Assembly (NCBI GenBank): GCA_022578965.1
Contig: MU400652.1
Coordinates: 1 to 64,000, forward strand
Origin: Xylaria sp. FL1777
Taxonomy: Eukaryota; Ascomycota; Sordariomycetes; Xylariales; Xylariaceae
DNA: 64,000 nt
Direction of reading: 5' to 3'
The translations under genes and the position numbers were made by a program. Shown piece by piece: positions 12,701-23,674 of the stretch. A model generated the notes under the pieces. It made no database searches. It had not been told where the DNA came from and worked only from the letters and a program-made list of their open reading frames with translations. Each line of letters opens with the position of its first letter. The first letter of the stretch is position 1.

Positions 12701-14131
12701 TGTAGATTTAAGTTTCCATGAGAAATCAACAGCATTGCAATCTGCGGTATTGAATGGACATTTACACGTCGTTAGTCTCCTTCTCGAGTACGAAGCCAGA
12801 GTGAACCCACCGGGGCAACTTAGGTCTGGGGGAACGGCGCTGCAATACTCGGCCATAGGAGGGCATCTTAAAATGGCTCAGCTGCTGCTTTCTCGTGGAG
12901 CAGATATAGATGCGCCACCAGCTCAGTACTACGGCCGCACAGCTCTTGAAGGCGCATCAGAACATGGAAGGTTAGATAGTAAGTATTCCTCGGGACTATT
13001 TACCCCTTGTTTTATAGGCTTCTGGAGTGTAGAATTTTTAAATGTATGCCAAAATATTGTCTAGAACGCCCTCAACCATCGAAATCACGCTTAAGATCAC
13101 AATAACTAACTCTGGTTGCTCTAGTGGTAAATTTTCTTTTGGAAAAGGGCGCAAAATTGGATGGGGATATGCGAATACATTACATTCGATCTATCTATTT
13201 TGCTAAAAAGGAAGGTCATTATGCTATCGCAAGACACCTCACGGAATATGGATCGTGGGGAGAAAGAGACCAGGTACTTCAGGATAGACATTGCCATCAA
13301 ATAGATTCTAGTGGTTATTTTCGGTATGAGGAGGAGATCGATGACTGGAGCTTCCGGAAGATGAAGATACGGTTAGACGGTGACCAGTATAGCGTAGGGT
13401 CGTATAGCTCTTCTTCTAGGTCTTCAAGTGAGATTTATGCCTCGGATGATGAAAGCGAAGGAGAAGAAAGCAACGAAAGAGATAACGACAAAATGCACGG
13501 CGCTTCTTACGAAACGGATTGTATACCCCAAACCTGGTGGGACGGCATGGACCCCACAATGGCCGAGTCTAGTGGCTTCAGCAACACAGGCGAGCAGGTG
13601 GTGGACGGACTGGTTCTATCCCAGAAAATGACATCTCAGAGGGTCATAGAGGTTGATGACATAGTAGAAGCCGGTACGGAGCAATTTGATGTTAGCAACA
13701 ATGTGGCTAGCAGGAGATCAGATGAACTCACAGCGAACCAGCCAGAGCTATGTGAGCAAAGGAGCAACTTACAAGAGGGCATACCTGAGCTCGAGATGAA
13801 CGACTATGTTCCGGAAATGAATCTTCCGGGTGGGCAAGATGTGGCGCTCAACGGGGCGGAAATTGTGTTGGAAGACCCTTTCTTTAGAGTTGACGAGACT
13901 GAGGCAGTTGACTACACAAACGGACAATTGGAGATATGGAGGCAGAGGAACATCGTAGGAGAAGGAGAATTTGACTACGAGGTTGATAACTATGCACAAG
14001 GAAATGATCCTATGGACGAGCAGATCACAACACTTGACGCGACGGAAGAGGGATGGGAAGGGCCTTTCTCTAACTTTGACGGATTTGCCGATTTGGATGA
14101 TGGAATTGGTGTGTTTCCTTTTCACTCATAG
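9735..14131 (+). CDS. Clr5-domain ankyrin-repeat protein
   Basis: Five exons connect in frame: 9735-9853, 9901-10112, 10162-10278, 10330-12978 and 13125-14131, giving about 1367 residues. The first two exons encode a Clr5 domain: an N-terminal helix with DDWEQHRELIQNLYI, then QYHYQFQKWGMRKY, split by an intron. The large fourth exon carries many degenerate ankyrin repeats; clear copies include TALQSAVLNGHLHVVSLLLE and TALQYSAIGGHLKMAQLLLS. The final exon holds the last repeat, then a long acidic, Ser-rich tail of about 250 residues with no recognised domain. In Schizosaccharomyces pombe Clr5 acts in heterochromatin silencing. The Clr5-plus-ankyrin layout is common and expanded in filamentous ascomycetes, where its role is mostly unknown. 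No disabling change was seen. Confidence 0.85.
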
Positions 14132-14604
14132 ATGAAAACTTGTATCCTCTACGCCAAGAGTGAGTCAGGCTTGTATCATATACTTTTTGAGGACACAAAT
14201 AATTTAGACCGCTATATAAATTGAGCATCTCTTGCAGAACTTCACCTTCTGTGATTGCCAAAGTGAACAATAACGGCATAATTGGAGGTAAGTTGTTAAC
14301 TCGGCTTAAAAAAACTTCTTGTATATTTTCAGCGCTGTAAGCGAGTTGAAGTTTATAGCACTTATTAGATAGCCGAAGTTAATTGCGGTTTTTAGTATTG
14401 GCAGGGCAGTGCAGAGCTTCAGCACGTAGCATATTGAAACTTAGCGCAGCCTAGAGATAATACAATAATATAGAACGTCGTGATTGACGAAATAGATCCT
14501 GGCAGGATGTTGAATAGCATGGCAACAATGGTGACTCCTCCACAACCTGGAATCTTCGGCAACTAGCATACACGTTACCCCTATTCTGGCCACACTAAGT
14601 GATC
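14132..14604. other. Intergenic between convergent genes
   Basis: This is 3' flanking sequence between the Clr5-ankyrin gene (plus) and the amidase gene (minus). A short T/A-rich stretch follows each stop. No further gene or structured element is seen. Confidence 0.5.
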
Positions 14605-16645
14605 TTATGCTGTAAATGGTTCCGTCGGAAGAGCAACTGGCGGGAAACTTGCTTCGAATAGATGCATGAACTTAAGCAATGTGTCTTCCCGGTTCTCTCG
14701 GGCTAGTATAAATAGTCCAAATGGCTGGCCGTTGCTTTCCGTCCTCCCAAGCGGGACGGTGGCAATGGGCCATCCTGCGCAGGCGGAATAAGAGACCAAA
14801 GTTGAGTCCGACGGTGCCACGATGATGTCTAAGCCCTTCTCTTTCATCAACTTGCCCAGGTCGCCGTCTACAACGAGACGGCGGAGCTCACGGCACACCT
14901 CTTGGTGGCGGTCTTCCGACATGTTGCTGTCGCGCGAGCGGATCAATTCTGTTTGGGTGATATACGCTGGGAGGAGGTTAACGTACAGACTAAAATATGA
15001 CACATAGGAGCTAAAATTGGGGATGCTGGCACTTACGTGCTGGTAAAGCCTCTGGATGCTCATCATTCCACCGGATAACATCGGACAACGATTTCAGACC
15101 TGCGTTGTCCTCAAAATTTAATATAAATTCTTCAACCCTCTTAGGAAATTCGGAGTCTAGCCTTGGTTTAGTTCACAGTTGTCATCATTATCCATGTACT
15201 AGCCTTGGCCTAACTTACAAGCCGCTGTAACAAGGCTATCTTCGCCGTACTTGAGAGCCGCGCCATCAGGTATATCCAAAGGATACTCCACCTTCGCACC
15301 GAGGTCTTTTAGGCGTACGGGGACTGTCTCGTATAGTGATTTCTGTGAAAGAGGTTAGAATGCGTCGTATAAGGACCAAACGGGACAGTGATAGAGACAT
15401 ACCACGTCTGATCCCGACCATTTGTCCATTGTGTGAGGTATACCCCATGTTGAAGCGACAATGCCAATACCCAATTCACCCCAAGCCGGATTCTCTAGCG
15501 CTGAAGCGAGAGTTTTGGGTCCCAAGATATCTCGACGGTCTTTGTTGAAAATTATCTCGGTAAGAAGTGCAAGGTCTTTAGGGGTCCTACCGAGGACTCC
15601 GAGCCCGTCAAAAGTGTTGCTAAGTTTGAAAACACCTTCGGTCGAAGCACTTCCCGGAGTCAACTTCATGCCATACAACCCACAGCAGCTTGCAGGGTAG
15701 ACTAGGGAGCCGCTGGTCTCGGTGCCGATGCTTAGAGGTGAGAATCCTGCTGCGACTGCTGTGGCAGAACCGGATGAAGATCCCCCGCAAGTCTTGAAAG
15801 ACCTTATTAGTGCTCTGCAACCGAATACAATATGTAGCGCACACGAAGCTGGAATGACCTTGACTTACCGGCTGGTCTTTTTCATCAAAATCCGGGTTCC
15901 TATGAGCAGAGAGCGTCTGACCTCCTACTGCACTCCAGCCGATGGGTGTGTTATCTGATCTAGTGTCCTGCATTAGCATAAATATTCAGATACAGAGAAA
16001 TAAATAAAAATGGACTTATTTACTTTAGTCCTAAGAACTCCTGAGCTACGGTTAGTTATATTTGAGGTGGCTGGTTATGGTGTAGGCCACCTACTGTCAT
16101 GTTTCCTTTTCCTAGAATAATTAAGCCATTCTCAAGAAACTAGTTCGCAGCAGTTAGTAAGTATAGTCTAAACATGAGCATATGCAAGACGCCACTATTA
16201 CCTGTTCGACAACTGGTGCATTACGAGTTGCCTTTTGCTTTGAGAATACGTGGGATCCCACCGTCGTCGGCATCCCCAACTCGGGATCGGTCACGATGCA
16301 ATCCTTGTAAAGCAGGACATTAGCGCTAAGAGCACAAAATAAGCAAACGAATAGGAGTTTCGATGCCATTAACCTCCGTTATAAGTATACCTTAATAATA
16401 ATAGGAATGCCATGAAGTGGACTACGGGTTCTGCCCTGCGCCCGCTCATCATCCAGTCTTTTCGCCGTCTCGAGCGCGCGCGACCGCGGAAGCACCGAAA
16501 TCAGCGCGTTCAGGCACATGCCGTCGTGGTTGTGTGCTGAGATTTGGTCCAAGAAGTCGCCTACGAGCCGCACACTTGTTAGCTCACCAGACTGCAGCCG
16601 TTGCTGCAAGTCGGCGGCCGAACACTGTAGGATTGGCGACTTCAT
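14605..16645 (-). CDS. Amidase-signature family hydrolase
   Basis: The protein belongs to the amidase-signature family, which cleaves amide bonds with a Ser-cisSer-Lys triad. All three catalytic elements are visible: the Lys in [11 protein letters not shown] (split from the next exon by an intron at about 16389-16308), the Gly/Ser motif [15 protein letters not shown] near 15775, and the nucleophile region IGTETSGSL. The gene is broken by about eight short introns; exons recovered in order include [16 protein letters not shown], a short exon with [39 protein letters not shown], the catalytic exon, [15 protein letters not shown], and the C-terminal exon ending PTEPFTA. One junction, between EFLGLK (about 16010) and the exon starting at about 15970, does not resolve: the GT donor is phase 2 and the acceptor phase 0. 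This may be an unusual splice or a frameshift. Substrate is unknown. Confidence 0.8.
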
Positions 16646-17551
16646 ATTTCGGAAAAAACTGAATAAGACATATAGAGGGAAAGGGACAAACAGTGAGGTT
16701 GGCCGGGCTTAGAGTAAAGTCGAATATAACAGTTGCTCCCCCAACTGCTGCTGCCTTCGATTTCGCATTTGGAGATTGACTGTTGCTACCGCTACACTTC
16801 TAGGTACTCTGCAGGGAGCTGAGCCGCTGGCTAGTCATCCTTTTAGCCCACTGGCCTCCGACTATGCTGCCCAGGTAGATGTAAAGCCATCTCAATACTC
16901 CTCCAAACGCAAAGTAGCGCTAGTCTAGGTTGCCATCTAAATCCAAGGCTTCGCCGCACAGGAACCGATGATTAAAAAGAAGTTCGATGTGACGCTAGCT
17001 CTTAGATTATCGTAGTATCTCGAGGATTTTCATACTTAGGGCGGATTGCGATCGGTTTGGTCGTTGACGTATGGAGGCTTGGCATGCTAGCTGTGGTACC
17101 TAGTTGCTCTGCGACCGGCAATACTGGGAGATCTAATAACTTAAGTCGCTTCTATATCGCAATGAGTCCAGATAGGAACAGGTATTGTTATGAATAAGGA
17201 GACTATTTCGTTCTGAGAAAGACTGCAATTTTCGCCGGTTCTCGGGGCCCTAATTGATCAAAGACCTGCTAGCATTTATGGTTATTGACTTTCGGGTGGC
17301 CATCTCGATTTCCTAGCGCATAGTGTGGATAAGCGTTGCTACCTAGCGGCGAGGAACTACAGCATATAACTTCAGTAACTAAGAAATTCAAAGGCTTAAT
17401 CAAACTGCATTGCTAATAGTTTGATAAATCTGCTTGCCTCAAGAAGATGGCTCATTTTGAGGGTGAGACGAGAAATATAGATAGCTTGCTAGCTAATTTA
17501 TCTAATATCTCCGGAGAAACAAGCGCGTTCAGAAACCAGCCCTGAACCTAC
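16646..17551. other. Intergenic, no gene seen
   Basis: Mixed-composition sequence with no open frame of coding character on either strand and no tRNA- or repeat-like structure that I can see. Confidence 0.5.
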
Positions 17552-19018
17552 TCAATCCATAGCGCCATCAAAACTCTCTTCCTTGGCCCTCGCGTTCGCG
17601 AGCCTTGCTTCTAGTTCGGCCACCCTATTTTCTACCTCAACTCTCTGCTTCTCCACCCTTTCCATTCTATTGTCAACCTTGCTCATCTTCTCGTTTACAT
17701 CCTCCATCTTGGCCTTCATGTCAACAATCTCTTTCTCCACTTCTAGCATCGTGTCAGTCACTTCCTCTTTCCTTATAGCTGTACGTCCGCGAATATTTCC
17801 TGCTGCTCTTTGCTCCAGCATAATTCTCTCGATACTAGAGAGCTTGACCAAAGTGTCAATCGCGTTCTTTTTTACTTCTTCAATCTTTTCCTTCGCTTCG
17901 CTCATTATATGTCGTCTAAATGAGGATTTATAGAAATCATAGAGCGTCGTTGATGGAATCTCGAGCGAGATATCCTCAAAATCTCCAAACTCGCTAGCTT
18001 GCTCCACGCATATAAAGTCCTTCAGAGAGAGAAGTAACTTGCAATGGTCGACAGGTCGACCATTTCCGTCGAGAAACTCCTAAAAAGTCGTCAGAATCAC
18101 ACAGATGACTAATGCATTGGGACTCTAGAAGGTGTTACCTTGTTCTCTACTTCGGTGGTCCGCTTCCACCCACCCCCATCGAGTTGGGCTTTCCAGACCG
18201 AAAACGTAGCGCCACATCCACCGTAGTAGATGTCACTCATATTTAGCCCAATAACAGTTCGTATCGCACCCTGTTTCCCTTCGATATATCGCGTAGCCCT
18301 AGAAGATAATTTCAAATTACTTTGAGACCATGCTATCTCGATCACCAAATCAGCATCTATGCAGTCCTCATTAGTATAGGAAAGATCGGGTTCCAGCTGG
18401 TCGTCGCGGGGCTCGTTGCATTTCACCCTTGCGGCGAGAGTTGAACTGATCCCCTTTGCAATCCTCATGGTTTCCTCCTTGGGGCCATCGGCGTTGCAAA
18501 GTGTGCCGTTTGCAATGTCTCCAAGCCATCTGACAATCACGTCACTCAATTTTCCGGTCATAGCCCCGTGAAACGTTGAAGGCATATGAATCACGAATTG
18601 CTTGTCGCCTTTACAAGGGCGACGTATATAGTCGAAACTAACCCGCCATTAGCCAGTACAGGTCATGATTCATTGGGTAATCTTACCGGAACTTATCGCC
18701 ATCTATGTATTCCAAGAGCTCCTGATTGTTTGACTTCTTTAATTCCTCCCGTAATAACTTGTAGCCGGAATAGTGAAGGGTCCGTTGAATCAAGTATTTG
18801 CCGCCTGGCCCGCCCTTCTTGACCTTATACGCGCATTCCTTGACCTGTCTTATTGTTCGCAGCACTCGTCTTACATCCGCGGTATCTCGTTGTGCTCGGG
18901 CTGCAGGAGTCCGCGCATTGCTGCTGCTAGATGCTCGCCTGTTAGTACTTCGAGAAGACACCGAGGTGCCTCTGTCGGAGGCACTTCCCAGACCCGAGTT
19001 CATTTCTCTGTCCGCCAT
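17552..19018 (-). CDS. Uma2-like PD-(D/E)XK fold protein with coiled-coil tail
   Basis: Three exons join in frame: 19018 to about 18687 (start MADREMN), about 18635 to 18137, and about 18076 to 17552. The N-terminus is Ser/Arg-rich. A middle region (YIDGDKFRFDY, then FVIHMPSTFHGAMTGKL) leads into a probable nuclease-fold core with EPDLSY and ADLVIEIAWSQ, matching the D and E positions of Uma2-like PD-(D/E)XK proteins. IGLNMSDIYYGG and FSVWKA complete the fold. The last exon continues with LKDFICVEQASEFG and then a long charged heptad region (about 100 residues) that should form a coiled coil. This protein type is expanded in filamentous ascomycetes and its biological role is unknown. The usual Lys after the catalytic Glu is not obvious, so activity is uncertain. 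An upstream ATG at 19141 would add a hydrophobic stretch; I prefer 19018. Confidence 0.7.
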
Positions 19019-20233
19019 TAGGGGGATCAAGGGCCAGACTGTTAAAAACACAAGTACTGCGATGGTCGAAGTGTGAGAATCCCTTTTGGATTGAGATGAG
19101 GTAAGAACCGCGCCAAAGCCGGACGCTGTCGCCCTGGCCAAAAGGTTTTCGGCGAAGGAGGAGCAGAAGTGGAAGCCCTTTGCCCGGACAGAATAGACTC
19201 TGATAGAGATGGGATGGCAGGGAGGATATTGATATCGACCTCAGAAAATTGTATGAAGTGCCCCTGCTTTCTAGGACGCTGCATGCAGTGGTTTAGTTAG
19301 TTCAGAAGAACTTGTGACGGGATAAATCTTACGATTAGGACTCGCAAGGGTTGATATTTTCTGCTCTGAATCGAGACGCGTACTGTTTTGTGGGTTTGTA
19401 AGTACTGCCCCCTTGCTTCGGCAAAGACTAAGTAAGGAACCACAGCAATCAGAAAGGTACGACGGTCGCACAGGGGGATTACGACGCCAAAGGATTGGCC
19501 TGTCAGTTATCATACTGCGTAGTCAAGCTCCCTTCGCTTCGTACCTGAAGATAGCCCATCTGAACATCGTGCTCGACATAAACAAACACATATAAAGACT
19601 GAGTGCCGTCACACCATCCCCGTGGGCCAGTTCCAAGCAAATATGGGTGAGAAGTCTTTTTAGCACAAGATGGATTTCGCAGCATAGCGAAACAATAGGG
19701 AGAACTCAACGCAGCGTTCTGCTACTAAAAGGTACAAGGTATTGGCGGAAGTTGAGTACATAGTGTTTGCTAGAACCGAAATTCTACGCAATATGTCATA
19801 TTAGCGCGGTAACACCAACGTGCTGGTGTGGCTTCTCTCGGTAGTCATATCGTATCGACGTGTCGCCTCTTATAATAACCGGAAGTTTTGACGCTAAGTC
19901 TCATACAGAAATCACAGAAATATCCGAGGCGAGCGTCCCCATGCTGGAGTCGGTGCACCGGTAGTTCGCACACGGGAGCTATTCCCGGCGACACACCGAT
20001 TGTGTTACCCGATGCCCATGTGAGGGTCGAGTGAGATTGTACTTTGCGGCCCCATTTCATCTGATTTATTCTCGTCGTGTTACGGCAAGTCGGGCCGGAT
20101 GTCTGCATGCCGTCGCACAAATATCGTCATGGAGATCACAAACGACGATCTAACTAGGTAGGCAGAACTAGTTTAATGAATCGCTCCCGAATCCCGAATA
20201 TTTTGTTTTCACTATAGATCAAATACCTTCAGC
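19019..20233. other. Intergenic, no gene supported
   Basis: Several open frames of 60-90 codons exist on both strands, but none has domain character or consistent splice sites. I see nothing else of note. Confidence 0.45.
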
Positions 20234-21015
20234 CTAACGGGTTATGATATATGAGGTGATGAACCTAGGTACGTATGACCCCGTTACAGGATCGGTGTTG
20301 AGAATTGTCTGATCATAATTCCTCCTCACGGAAAGAGACCCTAAGAAATGGACCGAGTCCTTCTTGAGCTCAGTCGGAATGGCTTCCACACGTTTCAGCC
20401 ACTTACCGATGTTAACTTTCAACCCTTCGACAATTTCATGACAAGTATGAGTATCTTTGCCAGCCAAATTTTGAACCATTAGACGAATGAGCTCGGCATA
20501 TCGGGTAAAGGTCGTCAAGTGCTAGTCGAGAATTACAAAGCCCAGTAGATTTTGCCTAGAGCATACCGAAGTCCCATACTTGCTAACAGTAGCCTAGTAT
20601 CGCCAATGCAAAGCGGCCTGCGCCTCTGGAGAGGCTTAGGATATTCAAACCGGAAGATGGATTCGGGGTGAGCACTATGTACGATCATGCTTTTCAATTT
20701 TAGTAGACGCATGCGCATACCTAAGAGACTGCGCAAAAATAAGCCACAACCACAGGGGACTAGCTTCGTACCAAAGAATCCAGCGGATACTAACCTCGAC
20801 ACTGTAATGGAATGAACTGTGCCTGGATACCGGTATACCGGTATACCGATCCCAGATATGCCTTGGCCATCTTTGAACACAATAGAGTGGTCCCATTCCC
20901 TAGGTAGTCTGACCAAAATTTCAAACGGCTATCAGCAAAGCAATGGCAAGCGTGATCACCATCATAGCTATTGCAGCAGCTTCCATATGGTATGATAAGG
21001 CGAGTCTCTCGTCCT
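20234..21015 (-). other. Possible degraded or multi-exon gene, unassigned
   Basis: Minus-strand open segments at 20518-20234 and 20916-20533 have more protein-like composition than the flanks, for example WLKRVEAIPTELKKDS. A short hydrophobic start (MEAAAIAMMVITLAIALLIAV region, near 20980) could be a membrane anchor. I could not join these pieces into one reading frame with GT-AG introns and do not recognise any part. This may be a decayed gene or chance. Confidence 0.2.
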
Positions 21016-21397
21016 TATCGGCATAACCAAGCCCTTTGGAGCCTTGAACAGTTTGATTTTCGACTATTGGAGATAGCAACTGTCAAGACTATTTAGGATG
21101 GTCGATTGGGAAGTGAAACGTGACAGGGGAAGAAAAGGGGAAAGGGGAAAGGTGGGCGGGATAGCAGTGACTTTACGATGATGGCTTCGATTGGTGGCGA
21201 ATTATCATTGTTTGAGAACTTGCTAGGCGCCATCGACAGACCAGTCTGCAAACTTAGACGGGCCAAGGTCGCGCATACCGTTATGAACAATAGGCTCTAA
21301 AGCTTTCGTAGAGTAGTGCCTTGATGTTCAATTGCGGCTTTTAAAAACCAGGGGCTTCTGGGAGACGATAATGGTCTAAAAATATGGAGAGAGAGGA

Positions 21398-22596
21398 TCA
21401 GACACTTGCAGTTGAGAAATACTCGTGCTGCAATACCTGTAAAATGTTAGTGTTATACTGTCAGAGGAATTAGGGTATTGAGGGTGTACCTGGGACGCAG
21501 AAGCTCTTGCATTGCTGCTATATTTTACGAGCGACATTATGATATCGCGAAATCCGACTTCAACATCCGGCAACAGATCCTCCCATTTTCGTCCCTCAAA
21601 GGTTCGATACATTTCAAAGGGTGGTGTTTTGAAATCCACAGCTTCCGGCCATGACTCACGAGTCGGACTTCCAATGGTCTTGAAAATACTCAGGATCAGT
21701 CCGAGTTGGTTCCCGTCTTCGTGAGCTGGTCGTGATTCGAAGAGTGTTCTTGGTGGTGTGCGACAGCATTCCGCAAGCATAGCACCAGCTGCCCACATGT
21801 CGACAGCCGCGTCATATGCCCTATCCCCGAACAACACTTCAGGTGAACGATAAGACCCTGTGCCAATATCTAGAATTTTTTTATCTATAGGTTCTGTGTA
21901 GATTGATAGCTCGGGGTGCCACGCCGTGCCGAAGTCAGAAAGGTAAGCGGGCCCATCGGATGACTGGAGCAGGATGGCAGAGGGTTTTATATCCCTGTGT
22001 ATTATGCCCTGACTATGTAAATCGTGGAGAGCCGTAAAGAGATCCCTAAAGTGCTTTATAATAGAGCTTCTAGGAATACTACCACGTGCAATGAGACTCT
22101 CGAGGCTTATTGGCATGTATGGGAAGGCAAGAACAAAACGTTGTTCTTGGTCTCTAAAAGTCTCCAGCAACGGGATACATGGCTTCTTGAGTAATCTGAG
22201 GATTTTGGCCTCTCGGAACGGGTCATGTGGCTCAATATTCCGAGTCTGCACGATAACTTTGAGAGCTATCGTTTTGGACCTGTACACCTCAGCAGTCACA
22301 CCATCGCCAATGTGTTGGCAGTCTTGGTAAGACCCTATAGTTATGACCGGAGAATTTGATGCTTCATCTGAGGTATGGAGTTCCCCAAGTTGCTGAAGTG
22401 AATCCGAGCAATTTGGCTGGGGTCCAATTTGGCAGGCGGCTTCATAATGGTTCTATTTCGGAGTTAGCGCGATTACAATGCAGAGTGTAAAATAGGGGGC
22501 CAAGTAGATTTGGTCTTGAAGCAAACTGAGATAGATAAGCATAGCAAATGTTTTATCAGACTAACGAGCAGCCTTACTTACTCTCGATGTAGACAT
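21398..22596 (-). CDS. CDK-activating kinase-like Ser/Thr kinase (Csk1/CAK1 type)
   Basis: Three exons fit: a five-codon first exon (22596-22582), the main exon (22452-21490) and a 12-codon last exon (21436-21398), 338 residues in all. The kinase domain starts with a glycine loop HIGDGVTAEVYRSK and the ATP-anchoring Lys in IALKVI. It continues with HRDIKPSAIL, the DFG of LSDFGTAW, an activation segment ending GTGSYRSPEVLFG, and VDMWAAGAMLAEC. The last exon supplies the end of the domain (QVLQHEYF). The layout resembles fungal Csk1/CAK-type kinases that phosphorylate CDK activation loops. Two departures are visible: the Asn expected after HRDIKP (HRDxxxxN, a metal ligand) is Ala, and APE is SPE. 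I recall that fungal CAK-like kinases can share the Ala, so it may be a family trait rather than inactivation. Confidence 0.8.
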
Positions 22597-23674
22597 TTTA
22601 TACGCCTCGTTCTCTATGGAAAACGCATCCTTTTGTGCGTTAGTAGCTGGGACGCCTATTTGACAAAGCGCATCTTTTCTGAAACAGTTCATGAGCACAA
22701 GGGTATAATGATGATCAGGGGAAATGAAGAGGCTGACATAGCTTGTATCGTATCGTAACGATTGGTTGAGGTGAGCGACACCCTCCAGTCTGGTTGAGAA
22801 GTCATGTGTGCGATTGGAACTTACTCCTTACTAGTCGGGCAAGGACGTAACGTTCACAAAGTCGGCAACATAGACTTCTATCATGAACGAAGAGGTGCCC
22901 ATGTATATATATACCTATATAATGCTAAGGTGCCAACCTGATGGTTTACAAGAGGTGAATAGGAGAAACCGAAGAGCTGTATACTATTGCGTAGGTGGAT
23001 AGAAGATGTATGCATGCGTATGGTGCCGGACTGGTAAGTGTTTTAATTAGCTGGCAACAGCTGGTTCACGCCAAGACTCCTCCAAGGTTACATACTTACT
23101 TATGTAAGCCAGGTTAGGCCTTCTCTACTTGAGTAGGGTAGGTGTACCTTGGGTATACAATGTAGAAGCAACAGCAGAGACGTAACTTAAATACTATTGT
23201 GCATATTGTACATACATATTCCCTACTAGGCTCTAATAGGAAAAACCACCCTCGCAAGCCTCTGTCTAGTCTCAAGCTAGACAGCTGTGGAGTGGTTGGC
23301 TGGGCACTCGGAACTTGACCTCATCAATCAATTCCAAGCCCGAATCTTTGCACTACACTACATACTACATACTACATACTACATACATACCTACATGATC
23401 CCAGCCATCGAACTTGCACAGAGCTCCCGGCGTTTTCATGTGCTACGATATCCATATCATATATCCATAGTCGACAGATGCATATATACAAACACGTCGC
23501 CTCCCTCGTCCAATTAATCCCCCCACGCTCCATGTTCGAATAGTTTCCATTGCTTCGTTGGATGCGCTCGTCTATCCGGCCCTGCGCTTTATATATATGT
23601 ATATGTCTATATTTCGCCCCTCCTCCGCACTCGCGACGTCGACGCCTGCGTGATCGCACTTCATCCTGCTCACC
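22597..23674. promoter_or_regulatory. Divergent intergenic region with a short tandem repeat
   Basis: This separates the divergent kinase and Syp1-like genes, so both promoters probably lie here. A tandem run of CTACATA units sits at about 23350-23396. A CT/CG-rich leader precedes the start codon at 23675. No gene is seen. Confidence 0.45.

Noticed and set aside
23350..23400. CRISPR-like array
   Set aside because: The CTACATA units are directly adjoining with no spacers; this is a microsatellite in a eukaryotic genome.
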